DNA of 64,000 bases from Cladochytrium replicatum (lineage: Eukaryota > Chytridiomycota > Chytridiomycetes > Cladochytriales > Cladochytriaceae): assembly GCA_025526935.1 (NCBI GenBank), contig JAHLKD010000116.1, positions 99,875-163,874 of the forward strand, given 5' to 3'. The notes under the pieces were generated by a model, which did not search any database, had not been told where the DNA came from, and saw nothing but the letters and a program-made list of their open reading frames with translations. The stretch's first letter is position 1; the number at the start of each line of letters is the position of its first letter. Positions 21,444-31,368 of the stretch are shown here, in pieces. The position numbers were made by a program, and so were the translations under genes.

Positions 21444-22517
21444 CTACTTTGCGATACACTCATCAAGCACCTCGCAGATCCAGTGTGTCTCATGCACCCA
21501 CCCCAGCGCCCTCTTTTTCAGATCCACCACTCTCTTCAGATCGTTTCCGGCCAACTTGCCTGGTATCTTTCTAGGTTCGAGACTGTTCACACAGTCAACC
21601 GTCTGTCGCGAGAGCTGCGTTACTCTCTCTTCGATCCGATCCCACTTCTTCTCATCCACCTCGATCCCACAAGCCCCACACAATCGTGTGATCCAGTTCA
21701 CCGCCCCAACGCTACACCCCGGACAACGAACGCTCTCTCCCTCCGCATTCCGACACCGTTTACACTGGCAGTCAAAGAAATACGTGCGTGACAAGTGTCG
21801 CTGTCTCGCGGCCGCGGTTCGGTACTCCAGGGGCAGCGCAGTGGTATTTGATGCCGTGTGAAGGTACGAGATCAAGATGGGTTCTCCTGGCGCGATGTCA
21901 GCCATGGTCGTGAGCCTATATTCGACGTCACGAGGGTTGGAGTTGGTTTCGGAAGTGAATTCGTCGACGCGGGAGTTTGGGTCGCAGGAGTGGTTGCAGT
22001 TCGATATGAAATGGAGTAAGCCGGATGGGAACGCATTGCACTGAAGATCAAAGTAGAGCTCGACTGCTTCTGCGATTAGTTGGCTATTCGCGTTGGGTAG
22101 GTGGGATTTCACCAGTTCGGCGGCTTCAAGTCTTCGAGCCTCGGGTATTGTTTCGATCTCGTCGTCTCGGGGATACAATGCCTTCCATGGGGGTCGAGAT
22201 GCAGATTTGTATCTCGCTTCTTCTATTATTCCTTTGTTCCAGTTCACTCCATCATCGGTCGCTTCGAACCACCCTGTTAACCATTCCTCGTTCTCCTTGT
22301 TGAACAGCAGGATGGTTTGTGCAGCAATACGGGCTGGGTTGTAAGTTGAGCCAGGTAGCTCTGCCGAGACCCAGCGGATGAATGGATATTCTTCAATGAG
22401 ACAGGTTCCCTTTGCAATCAGGCTCTTTGCAGACAGCGAGAATCCAGCTTCAGCAGAGTGTTCCACCTGGACGGCGGGGTGCACAAATTTGAGATTCTGC
22501 ATCAAAAACGCCACCAT
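21444..22517 (-). CDS. SET-domain protein, SMYD-like without MYND finger
   Basis: A single 357-residue exon starts at the ATG at 22517; a second ATG follows five codons later. The opening has the SET N-terminal block EAGFSLSAKSLIAKGTCLIEE. The cofactor motif NHSCDPN is at 175-181, followed by GEPILISYL at 211-219. The post-SET cysteines are CQCKRC (250-255), with more cysteine pairs at CPGC and CGAC. The family comprises protein-lysine methyltransferases using S-adenosylmethionine. The MYND zinc finger usually inserted in SMYD proteins is not seen, so it resembles the SET5/SET6 or 'TPR-SET' fungal groups. The target is not predictable. Confidence 0.8.
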   Translation of the reverse strand: MVAFLMQNLKFVHPAVQVEHSAEAGFSLSAKSLIAKGTCLIEEYPFIRWVSAELPGSTYNPARIAAQTILLFNKENEEWLTGWFEATDDGVNWNKGIIEEARYKSASRPPWKALYPRDDEIETIPEARRLEAAELVKSHLPNANSQLIAEAVELYFDLQCNAFPSGLLHFISNCNHSCDPNSRVDEFTSETNSNPRDVEYRLTTMADIAPGEPILISYLHTASNTTALPLEYRTAAARQRHLSRTYFFDCQCKRCRNAEGESVRCPGCSVGAVNWITRLCGACGIEVDEKKWDRIEERVTQLSRQTVDCVNSLEPRKIPGKLAGNDLKRVVDLKKRALGWVHETHWICEVLDECIAK

Positions 22518-22994
22518 CCATCCACAATTGAGCAGGCCGGCAGGTTACACTCCGGGAAATCCATGAGCATTCAGGAATCTTTTCGGAATGAGAACGCATT
22601 GCGGTCTTGGGTGCACATAAACTCGATCCACACCTTGAATCTCGCGATCAGATCAAGTTCGACTGATCGCTCTTGTGTGCATCGCTTCGCAGCCTCACCA
22701 TCAGAGCGACGGAGCTATACGTAATAGTGTTCTAGTAGAATCACACTGTCCCACTCGCATCTTTCGACGAAAAAGCATCGTCCACTGTCCATATGGATTT
22801 CGCTGTGCATCCATTTTGCAAATCGTGCACACCAGCCGAGTATTAAAATAACTTCTGCCATTCGTCCAGAGATACCAGACGCTACTACTGTCTACAGATT
22901 CGACCGACCTAGTGCCCTGCTAAGTGCGCAGGGAGATGTCTTGGTGGCAAATTTGCTCTTCCTTGGGCTGGATCAACTAAATCTCTTGATCCGA
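22518..22994. other. Intergenic region between divergent SET and dehydrogenase genes
   Basis: About 480 bp. The dehydrogenase frame stays open upstream of its first ATG, from about 22,880, so transcription may begin near there. No other gene is seen. Confidence 0.35.
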
Positions 22995-24271
22995 ATGGTC
23001 CATCATTCCACTCTCGGCACCTCTGAGGCCATCCGCATCGCCTTCTTCGAGGGCCTCTTCCCCTCCGCATGGCAGTAGCTCAACAATTGTCGCTGCTTTC
23101 AAATAATAACCCTTCTCCAAAGGCCCATTCTAGGAGCGGCGCTTACCCGCCGCAACATCCAACACCGTATCCTCGCTGTCTCCAGAGAAGACCTCTCTGA
23201 AGTCCGCGACTTCAAACCACACGTAATCATCCCGACGATGCGTCGCGTGAACGACGAGGTTCTCGATGCCGCCGGGAGCCAAGTTCTCATGATTCAGCAG
23301 TATGGGGTTGGGCTAGAGGGCGTCGATTTTGCAGCAACACGTCGACGTGGGTTGCCTGTTGCCAATGTTCCTTCGGACCCGGCGTACGGAAATGCTGCGG
23401 CTGTCGCTGAAGTTGCAATGATGGTTCGTTCAATTCTACATTGTTGATAGATTAACGTCGGCTGAGCTTCTTTTGAAATCTATTTAAGCACCTGTTGATG
23501 CTTGTGCGGCAGTATCAGCCCGCACGGAAGTCATTTCTCGCGCGAAAGAACTGGGGTGACCCATGCACGACTTCGCTCACTAACAAGAAAGTTGTGGTCT
23601 TGGGTCCTCTCGGTGCATGCGGCCGGGCCATTGTAGGAAGACTTCTACCCTTCGGAGTCAAACTCATCGGCGTGGGCAGGAGGCCACTGAGCGAATGCTC
23701 GGAGGAATGGGATGCACTTGTTGGAGGATCAAAATCGCATGTGTACGTGGACGGCACCGGAATGCGTGAGGCCCTTCGTGGTGCGTTTGCGTGTGTGGTC
23801 GCTGCTGTCTTGAGTGAGGACACGAAAGGCGCACTTGATCGCGATGCGCTTTTCTCTATGCAGAAGGGAAGCTATTTGGTCAATATTGCGCGCGGAGGAG
23901 TGGTCGATAAGTATATTTGACGAGATCTATGAAAAATCCCCGCTCTCTAATCCATTTTTTTTTCTTTGTAAAGACCCGCTTTGCTGGAAGCGCTAAAGTC
24001 GGGGCATCTGGCTGGAGCAGGACTCGACGTATACCACGTTGGTAAGCTACCATGGCTCAATCTTAGCTGAAATTGTCAAGAATCATTCATATTTGGTTGC
24101 ATTGCAGAACCATTCCCTGAAAATGACGACCTTCTGGATTATTTAGATGTTATCACCACCACACCGCATACAGCTGGGGTCACTTTCGAGTCCGCCGAGG
24201 CAATCGCCGAGAGCGTATGCGACAACATGGAAAATCTTATCCACGGTCGACCGCTGCAGAATACCGTTTAA
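22995..24271 (+). CDS. D-isomer-specific 2-hydroxyacid dehydrogenase
   Basis: NAD(P)-dependent reduction of 2-keto acids to D-2-hydroxyacids, or the reverse, presumably cytosolic. Exons 22995-23074, 23123-23423, 23489-23910, 23974-24041 and 24108-24271 total 344 residues in frame, with introns of 48-66 bp. The Rossmann loop reads VVVLGPLGACGRAIVGRL, a G-x-x-G-x-x-G variant of the family's GxGxxG. The catalytic Arg is in VNIARGGVVDK. The acid lies within EPFPENDDLL and the catalytic His in TTPHTAGVT. The QYGVGLEGVDF block precedes the Rossmann domain, as expected. The first donor (GTAGCT) and second donor (GTTCGT) are weak. The substrate (glyoxylate, hydroxypyruvate, phosphoglycerate) cannot be fixed from sequence. 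Confidence 0.85.
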
Positions 24272-24382
24272 TCTATTCACGGACTATGTTTTACATGAAT
24301 CAACAATTTAGAATAAAAGCTACACAGTAGTACCCCGAAAAGGACCACCACCAATCACAAACAGCTTGAACCTTCGAAAACA

Positions 24383-25540
24383 ATGGCTGAGAATGCTCAA
24401 GACAATAGCCATGTCAATCAGTATACCCTCGAAAAGAAGATCGGGAAAGGACAGTTTTCGACCGTCTACCGTGCCAAGAATGTTAAGGATGACACCATTG
24501 TTGCCCTCAAGAAAGTCCCCGTTTGTGTCGTCATATATATCACTTCCTTATCGCACCGTTCATCCTCGTTGGCATGTAGATATTCGAGATGATGGACCTG
24601 AAATCTCGGAATGACTGCATAAAAGAGATTGACCTACTGCGAGTAAGCATAATCACACAGGGGAGTCCGGTTGGAAAGAGTCTTATGAGAGAATATCACA
24701 TAGTCATTGAACCACATTAACGTGATCAAGTACTACGAGTCTTTTGTCGAAAACAACGAGCTGATCATCGTGCTGGAGCTCGCAGATGCCGGTGATCTTT
24801 CAAAGATGATCAAGCATTACAAAGCACAGAACAAGTTCCTGCCAGAGCGAACGGTGTGGTTAGTTCACATGCTCTTGGGTCCTGCAAAAACAATAACCCT
24901 TGATAATAGGAAGTACTTTATTCAGATCTGTGCGGGGTTGCGACATATGCACCAAAAGAGAATTATGCATCGAGGTGAGATATTGAAAACATATCTTCCG
25001 TCACCTCTAAACCATCTCAAAAATCTTGTTACTGCAGACATCAAGCCCGCCAACGTCTTCGTGACTGCCCAAGGGGTAGTCAAACTCGGCGACCTCGGTC
25101 TCGGCCGCTTCTTCTCCCAAAACACCTCCGAAGCACACTCTCTCGTCGGCACGCCATACTACATGGCTCCTGAGCGCATCCACGAGAACGGCTACTCGTT
25201 CAAATCCGACGTCTGGTCACTCGGTTGCTTGCTGTACGAGCTCGCGGCGCTGCAGTCGCCTTTCTACGGGGAAAAGTTGACGCTTTTCGGGCTTTGCCAG
25301 AAGATCGAAAAGTGCGAGTATACGGAGTTGGAGGCTGGGAAGTGGTCCGAGGGTTTAAGGGGATTGGTGGGAAGAATGGTCCAGGGGGATCCAGGAAAGA
25401 GGCCGGATGTGGAGGAAGTGTTTGAGACTGCGAGGGGGATGATTGCAAAGGATGGAGGGAGCAGAGTGGCGAGTGCGAGGGATGGAAAGGGAAAGGTTGA
25501 GGGGACGGGGACTCCGCAGGCAGAGCCAAAGGCGAGTTGA
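24383..25540 (+). CDS. NIMA-related protein kinase, NEK6/NEK7-like
   Basis: A serine/threonine kinase of 307 residues, almost only the catalytic domain. Exons are 24383-24520, 24580-24642, 24704-24858, 24910-24974 and 25038-25540. The glycine loop is IGKGQFSTVY (20-29) and the ATP lysine lies in VALKK (40-44). Next come NHINVIKYYESF, HRDIKPANV with the catalytic Asp near 141, and DLGLGRFF near 159. The activation loop ends VGTPYYMAPERI. DLG in place of DFG, plus GLGRFFS, is the NEK6/7 signature. Such kinases act in spindle and microtubule organisation. The long NIMA-type C-terminal tail is absent. The start codon follows CAA and agrees with the family's N-terminus. Confidence 0.92.
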
Positions 25541-26533
25541 CGTGAAAATGCCAGTGGGCATATGCTTCTAAACCAAGACATTGGACGAAATGTAGCGGTG
25601 ACTATCTTGCGTAGAAAAATGATAACAAAGTTCTTTGAGAAAGCAGCTGTTGGTTCCTAACAGAAGGAGACCTTCTCTCTCTCCATTCAAAGTTTGATCT
25701 TCAGATGTTTTTGTCTTTCGCCTGAGTGCGTTGTCCTTTGACATGATGAGGGATGCAAAAGTTTAAAATGGTGCCATACATCGTTTTAAAGTTTTCGCTC
25801 AACAAAGACACTCGAACAGCACGATCGGAAACAGAATCCCCGGCAGTGATATTGAAAGCACAGCAATGATATGGGGACGCCTGAAAACGCTCCATACTGT
25901 CGATGGTGTCGTGCACGCGTCATACCTTCAGACACATGGTGAAGTCTGAATATTATGATCCGGGGGCGACAATGAAGATAGAAAGACCTTGGATTTCACC
26001 AAGTTAAGCTCTTCGGTTGTGAAGCGCTTCTTCATCTGCGATGGAAACCAATTTTTCAGAGGTTACAAACATAACTTAACATCAAACTTGGTCAAATCAT
26101 AGAGGTCTCGAATAGCTTTTTGTTTGGCACTGAAAGCATGAGATGCTTGCTCAGCCCGTCTGGAAAATGCGTCTCCGACTGAAAAACCACTATGATAGTG
26201 GTTCTCTTGGCTGCGCAAGGCTGGGGTCAGTCGTGTAACGTTCTGCGCGAGCGGTTGAGCCTGGGCTGCAGACGAAATGAGCAGGGACAGTGTTGTAGGA
26301 CGGATAGTAAGTTTGCGCCGTGGTTGCGGGAACACCAGCGTTGTGGCCTGTATAGCTGGCCGGCAGAACCTCTGTTGTAACCACCAGTTTGGACGTACGG
26401 AAACATTCCATAAATTTATTCATACTCGCCATCAAATATTCCTTTTTGTTTCTTCTCGCTATGCTCTTCATGCCATCATCTACGCCCAACTCCGTCCCTC
26501 CTTTATATCTCCGAGGGGCACATCCCCGCCGCC
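25541..26533. other. Intergenic, possible short minus-strand frames
   Basis: Two overlapping minus-strand frames, at 26,489-26,190 and 26,335-26,063, could be exons of a small gene; GFSVGDAFSRRAEQASHAF looks helical. No family is recognised and no consistent splice model was found. Confidence 0.25.
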
Positions 26534-27258
26534 ATGATCGACGCTCTCCTCGATCCCGTCCCCGGCATGCCCGCCGACACCCTCAAAGCCGCCTTCCTGA
26601 TGCTGGTCGACTACCATGCGTCGCAGATGATGGACTCGGTCTATGACAGCAAGTGGCAGAAGGATCGATTCACCCAGTACGAGAAGGATCTGGCGATCAA
26701 ACTTTCCCTGGGCTATTGGAGTACTTGGGATATATGTTCTTTTTCCCGACGTTCCTAGCTGGACCTGCGCTCAACTTCAGGGATTACCAGATGTTCATCG
26801 ATAGTGAGGTGGGGGTCCGGGTGTCGGGGCGCGGCATGATGATTAAAGTTGTTTGTTGGGGCAGGCACCGGCGGACCGCATTCCTAGCGTTGTGATACCT
26901 ACGATCAAGCACTTTGGGCTAGGTCTGGCATTGTCCGCGGTGACTACAGGTTCTGTCTGAACGACACCTCCGTCGAAGCCTCCGTCAGCTCTTTGCGCAG
27001 GACAAGTCGAACCTGAGGTTCTTCACGCCCGTGTATGATATCCCGGGATGGGTCGGGACATATCTGACTGTGTCGATGAAGGGGATGACGTTCACGGTGG
27101 CGAGCAGGAACAATTCGATTAAGACCACCAGCACATTTGGAAGACAAGTTGCAAAAGCAGGAGGAAGAAAAGGTCGACAAGCGCGTGGGGATGAAGAGGC
27201 GGAGAAATTCGTCGCAACAAGAACATGTTTTGCAGATAGAAAAACGTTGCAGAGGTGA
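26534..27258 (+). pseudogene. MBOAT lysophospholipid acyltransferase remnant
   Basis: The ATG at 26534 opens an N-terminal segment (MPADTLKAAFLMLV) like that of Ale1/LPCAT-type MBOAT proteins. It then passes within a few codons to a mid-protein block, VYDSKWQKDRFTQYEKDLAIK, LLEYLGYMFFFPTFLAGPAL and FRDYQMFID, which normally lies over 100 residues further on. A frame change is needed at about 26,715. RIPSVVIPTIKHFGLGLAL at about 26,890 and a weak C-terminal block near 27,020 (VYDIPGWVGTYLTV) follow. The catalytic-histidine region was not found. The family transfers acyl chains to lysophospholipids at the ER; this copy is deleted and shifted. Confidence 0.7.
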
Positions 27259-27869
27259 TATGCGATGACGTGGGTGGGGATTGGAGAAGTGTTCAAGTTA
27301 GATGGTCAGTTTAATCTACGTAATAGCACAGAAACAATGTAGTTGCACATTTCCCGATCTGTCCTCTGAAAGTTTCTCCGCACATTCCAACGGCATTAAA
27401 GTCACACGGATTATTAAGGGCCACGGACATCGGGGATCCGACGTGGAGGACAGCACCACGGGCAGCGGTTAGCGTGGAACATCGGTAGCAGCCAGCACAG
27501 ATTTAGCATGGCCGGACGCTCAGACTTTCCCAGATATCCTTTTCAAATATTTTCAATTTCAATTGAAATTTAAATTTGAATTTAAATTTCAATTTTCAGC
27601 TTCTCCACAGCCACCCGTGCGTTGCGCTGGGAGAATCCAAAACCAAAACCTGAGCGACTCTCCCTTGGAAGCACCTGCTTCCACCGGACTGGACTCGACT
27701 GACCTGACGTAACGCACGCTCTCGCTACGACTGCAGCATCCAAGCCTGTATCTTCTGCTCTGGATCTACTGCGATCTCCCCAGCTACCTCAGCCCAAACC
27801 AACAACCAGCATCTATTTTTAATATCCGGGTCTACCGGGTTGCCTTGCCCAGCTCTGAGAGCTCTGGAT
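27259..27869. other. Upstream region of the tandem-RGS gene
   Basis: About 600 bp without a gene. It includes an AT-rich self-complementary run, listed separately, and probably the promoter and leader of the RGS gene. Confidence 0.35.
27549..27597. repeat. AT-rich self-complementary run
   Basis: Alternating AAATTT-type steps (CAATTTCAATTGAAATTT and so on). It reads nearly the same on both strands and could fold or melt easily. Confidence 0.6.
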
Positions 27870-29854
27870 ATGGAGGTCCACCGTCACCACAAACAAGCAT
27901 CTGCATCTGCAAACTCGCCTCACTCGTCTATTCCAAACTTGCCCTCTACTCCAAGTCCAACCATGCCAAACTCTGTAGCTCCTTCATCATCGCCTTCGTC
28001 CTCTCCTGGCTCAGCATCTAGTTCAAACCCGCAGGAGAAGAAGAAGGTTCTTGAATGGCTGAAGAAGAAGGGAGGCAATGCCAGCGGATCAAACATGGCT
28101 TTGGATTCCAGCGACATTCAGCTGAACAGAGAGGGATTCTCAAAAATTATTGGAGAGCCTGCTATCTTCGCAGAACTCAAGCTTTTCGACTCGGTAGGTG
28201 TTGCATGGCTTTCCGATCTTTGAAATCGTTGATATGTTCTAACTAAATTAAATTTAAAAATAGAAATACGATCGGCACACTCAGCTATTGGAGCACTTTG
28301 TCCAACTCGAAAACATGCTTGTGGAAGCCGTTCCGAAATTCGCTGTCAAATCTTCAAAGATGCCCTCGTTTGCTAGGCGTGCGGACAAATCACTATTTCC
28401 TAACTTTGTCTACCGTTTCATGATGGGTGGTGGCACCATCGATGGCCCCATGCTAGGGATCAAGGGTGAACTCCCCGCCGTCGATGTCCCAATGTTTATG
28501 GTCTCCAACTTTCTCGTTTTCCACGAAGCATTTTTGTCCGCAAACGCGCCGCCTATCGCTGGTGTGTCTGAGCAGATGCGCCGACAGATTGCTGACCAGC
28601 TTGTCTTTGGATCCGGGAACAAGATCCCTTCAAACATCTTTGATCCCGCCGTCGACGCAGCAGTACTGGTGCTTTACAGGGAAGTGTTCCCACGCTTCCT
28701 TAACGGAAACAAGGGGCCCTCCACGAACACGATGGAGGCATCTCAGCACTCGCTCCACCAGTTCCCCCCGCAGCACCACCCGGCCCAGCACCAGAGCGAG
28801 TCGCCGTACATGGCACCTGTGAACTCACGCGGAGACGGGCCAGCGTACGCTGCTGCTGCTAACGCCGCGTCGCCTCAAATGCGACACAACGAAGCGAACC
28901 CGAACCACGGTGAGATGTCTATGGCAGACATGGCGGCTGCGTTGCCGGACGTAAAGCGCAGGATGAAGCAGCAGGGGCAGGACTCTCCGAACGCCGTGAG
29001 CCCGGCGGGAACAGCGGTTGTGCATCAGAGCCCAGTTGTGACGCAGACCGTGCCCTACCCGGAGAAACCGATGGCGAACCACCAGTTTGTGTACTCGGCG
29101 GAACAGTTTGATCCCGAGCTGCAGTATAGCAGGGAAAGCTATGCGCGTGTGCTGGACGATGTGGTGCACTACAGGGAATTCCAAGCGTTCTGCGAGGTAT
29201 GCAAAGATAGAAACTGATCATAACCATTAATAAACCATTTTTTACACCTCTGTTCAGGTCGATTTTTGTATGGAGAACTTTATGTTTATTGAATCATTTA
29301 CAAAGCTCGAGCAACAGCTCGCCGAGTCGATTACCAAATACGGCTCCGCGCATAAAGCCAAGGTACTCTTCCAATACGCCGAGCGGTACCAAGGCGCGCT
29401 CCGCTCCGGCCTCGTCCGACGCTTCCTTGGCTTCGAAGACCCGACCGAATACGCCAACGCCTCGCAACTGATCTCGCAGTCTTCGATGACCTCGACCTCC
29501 AACACCGCCTCGACCGCGCACTCCTCGCCGACGACATCGGACGACTCTCCCTTTGGCTACGTGCCCGTCTGGCTCGTGTCGCACTTCCTCGTGTTTTACG
29601 ACACGTACATTGCGCCCGGGTCGCCGCACGAGGTGAACATCTCTGGTGCTCTGAGGCGACGGATCACGGACAGCCTTGTGAGCGGCGGGGCGTACAAGAT
29701 CTCGACGACGGTGTTTGATGAGGCGGCTGACGAGGTGATGAGGTCGTTGTATTTGAATACGTATGCGAGGTTTGTGCAGGTGAAGAAGGGGACGAGTATG
29801 AGCGGGGGGAGTCCGGCTTTGGGTGGTGCGAAGAGTCGGATAAGGCAGGCTTGA
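27870..29854 (+). CDS. Soluble protein with two tandem RGS domains
   Basis: Exons 27870-28193, 28264-29196 and 29258-29854 give 617 residues; the introns are in phase 0. The first 55 residues are Ser/Pro-rich. RGS domain 1 (about 90-255) starts GFSKIIGEPAIFAELKLF and includes FPNFVYRFMMGG and VLVLYREVFPRFL. A His/Gln/Pro-rich linker follows. RGS domain 2 starts REFQAFCEVDFCMENFMFIE (about 410) and ends VMRSLYLNTYARFVQVKK. The intron-2 junction lies inside the second domain's CE-VDF motif. RGS domains speed GTP hydrolysis by G-alpha subunits. No membrane segment is seen. I chose the first ATG; upstream the frame opens only with TTG. The 7TM-RGS gene at 31.4-33.1 kb is its functional relative. 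Confidence 0.82.
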
Positions 29855-30638
29855 TAGGAAGAGAGAGGTTTTGTGTTGACAGAGAGGTTGATACCGAGGA
29901 GGACGGTTTGGAAGGTATTTTTTTCTTGGGGTTATGTTTTTTTTTTGAGAACTGCTACGAAATGTGATGTTTTCTCGTGCGTTAGAAGTGGTTTTGGGAT
30001 CTCAAACTCGGTTATCTATTTTTGCATTACGAACAACATCGGACCGCTTTTACTCTCTATTCTGCACTTACGCTTTTTTCCCTACAAATTTCTTTGTGGG
30101 ACTGACACCTTTTTCTTTTTGCACACCTGATCTGTCACATCGTGCTGTTTGGCTGTTCTCCGGAAGATCTCGATCGAGGGCTTCTGGTGTATGGGATAAA
30201 ACATTCTTTATTTTGGTTCTTTATGTTATTTTTGGTTCAACTTTGTTTCGTTCTTTACTTTTGGTTTTTAGAGTATATCATTATATGTATCGTTTCTCAG
30301 ACCCGATATCATTGTATGGATCGTTTCTCAGACCCGATGTTTTGGAAAGGTTGGGACTGAAGGGATGGTTGGGAATTTTGCTTCTTTCTTCAACAAAGTC
30401 GAAGTGTTATCGAGCTACTCGATTGCTTGTCAAAGCCTGCTTCATTTTAGTGTTTTGAGTAGTGAAGCGTTGGTTATAATGTCTTTTTCCATTTTTGTGC
30501 AATCTGATTCCAGTGTAACTTAGAAGCTGGCCCGTAAACCCCTTTTTTTCAGTTAGCAGAAACGGCCATCCCCCGTTGGGACTCCGAACAAGAATGAGAA
30601 ATAAGTTCAGGTTCTCTTCCCGTGCACGTGATCTCAAA
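29855..30638. other. T-rich 3' region, no gene seen
   Basis: Long T runs and short frames. A 16-base phrase around ATGxATCGTTTCTCAGACCCGAT is duplicated in tandem at about 30,286-30,338. Confidence 0.35.
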
Positions 30639-31213
30639 ATGGTTCTGGTGGGTCGTAAAAATGCCGAAATTCCGTACTGTTCCTGATCCTCGCTCATTGA
30701 AACCAGTCCGGTCTTTCCGCTGCACGCGTATGGCACCTTGTCGACGCCAAAAACAAGCATTTGGGCCGTATCGCTCAGCGCATTGCAATCGCACTCACAG
30801 GCAAATACAAACCCACTCACAACCCTGCCGGTAAAAATCCGCAGAAATAGCTCAATGAATTATTACCAACTGATTTTTCTCAGTCGATAACGGGGACTAC
30901 GTCGTTGTCGTCAATGCGCGGAATTTGGACATGTCGGCACAGAAATCAACTGCAAAGACTTACAGATGGCATAGCGGGTACCAAAGCGGTGTGACAAAGT
31001 TGACTTACAAGGAGTTCTCGGAGCTGCATCCCGCGGCGGTAAGAAACAAACTTTCCAAGCTTTGGGAGACTGACGCAAGCTTATTGGTATCAGCCGATCA
31101 GAAAGGCCGTATATGGAATGCTTCCAAAGAACAACCTCAGGAAAGAATTTATGAGGAGACTGAAGATCTTTCCTGATGCGGAGCATCCATATGAACAGAA
31201 TATTCTGCGCTGA
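30639..31213 (+). CDS. Mitochondrial large-subunit ribosomal protein uL13m
   Basis: Four exons, 30639-30647, 30707-30830, 30884-31038 and 31094-31213, encode 135 residues; introns are 59, 53 and 55 bp. The product shows the L13 core: [31 protein letters not shown], then [15 protein letters not shown] and [11 protein letters not shown]. It ends [11 protein letters not shown] and [14 protein letters not shown]. The last exon reads in a different frame from the naive continuation of exon 3; using the GTAAGA donor at 31039 restores the family's C-terminus. The nine-base first exon (Met-Val-Leu) is the least certain part. It belongs to the mitoribosome, encoded in the nucleus. Confidence 0.87.
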
Positions 31214-31368
31214 TCGCAATTTGCATCTTGGTCATGGAGGTTACATTCTTATACTTAACAGAGCTGGATGTTTTTGAGTACAAACAATAAGAATCCGGCA
31301 AAATTATAGCGGTGGGATATTCTTGGGCAGGTGCAAATGGTTAAAATCCGAATTTGGTGGAGTGGTTC
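31214..31368. terminator. Convergent 3' ends of uL13m and the 7TM-RGS gene
   Basis: 155 bp between the two stop codons; no distinct terminator element is visible. Confidence 0.3.

Noticed and set aside
26985-27296. Minus-strand hydrophobic frame of 103 codons
   Set aside because: Opposite the weak C-terminal MBOAT block on the plus strand; no start context or family support.
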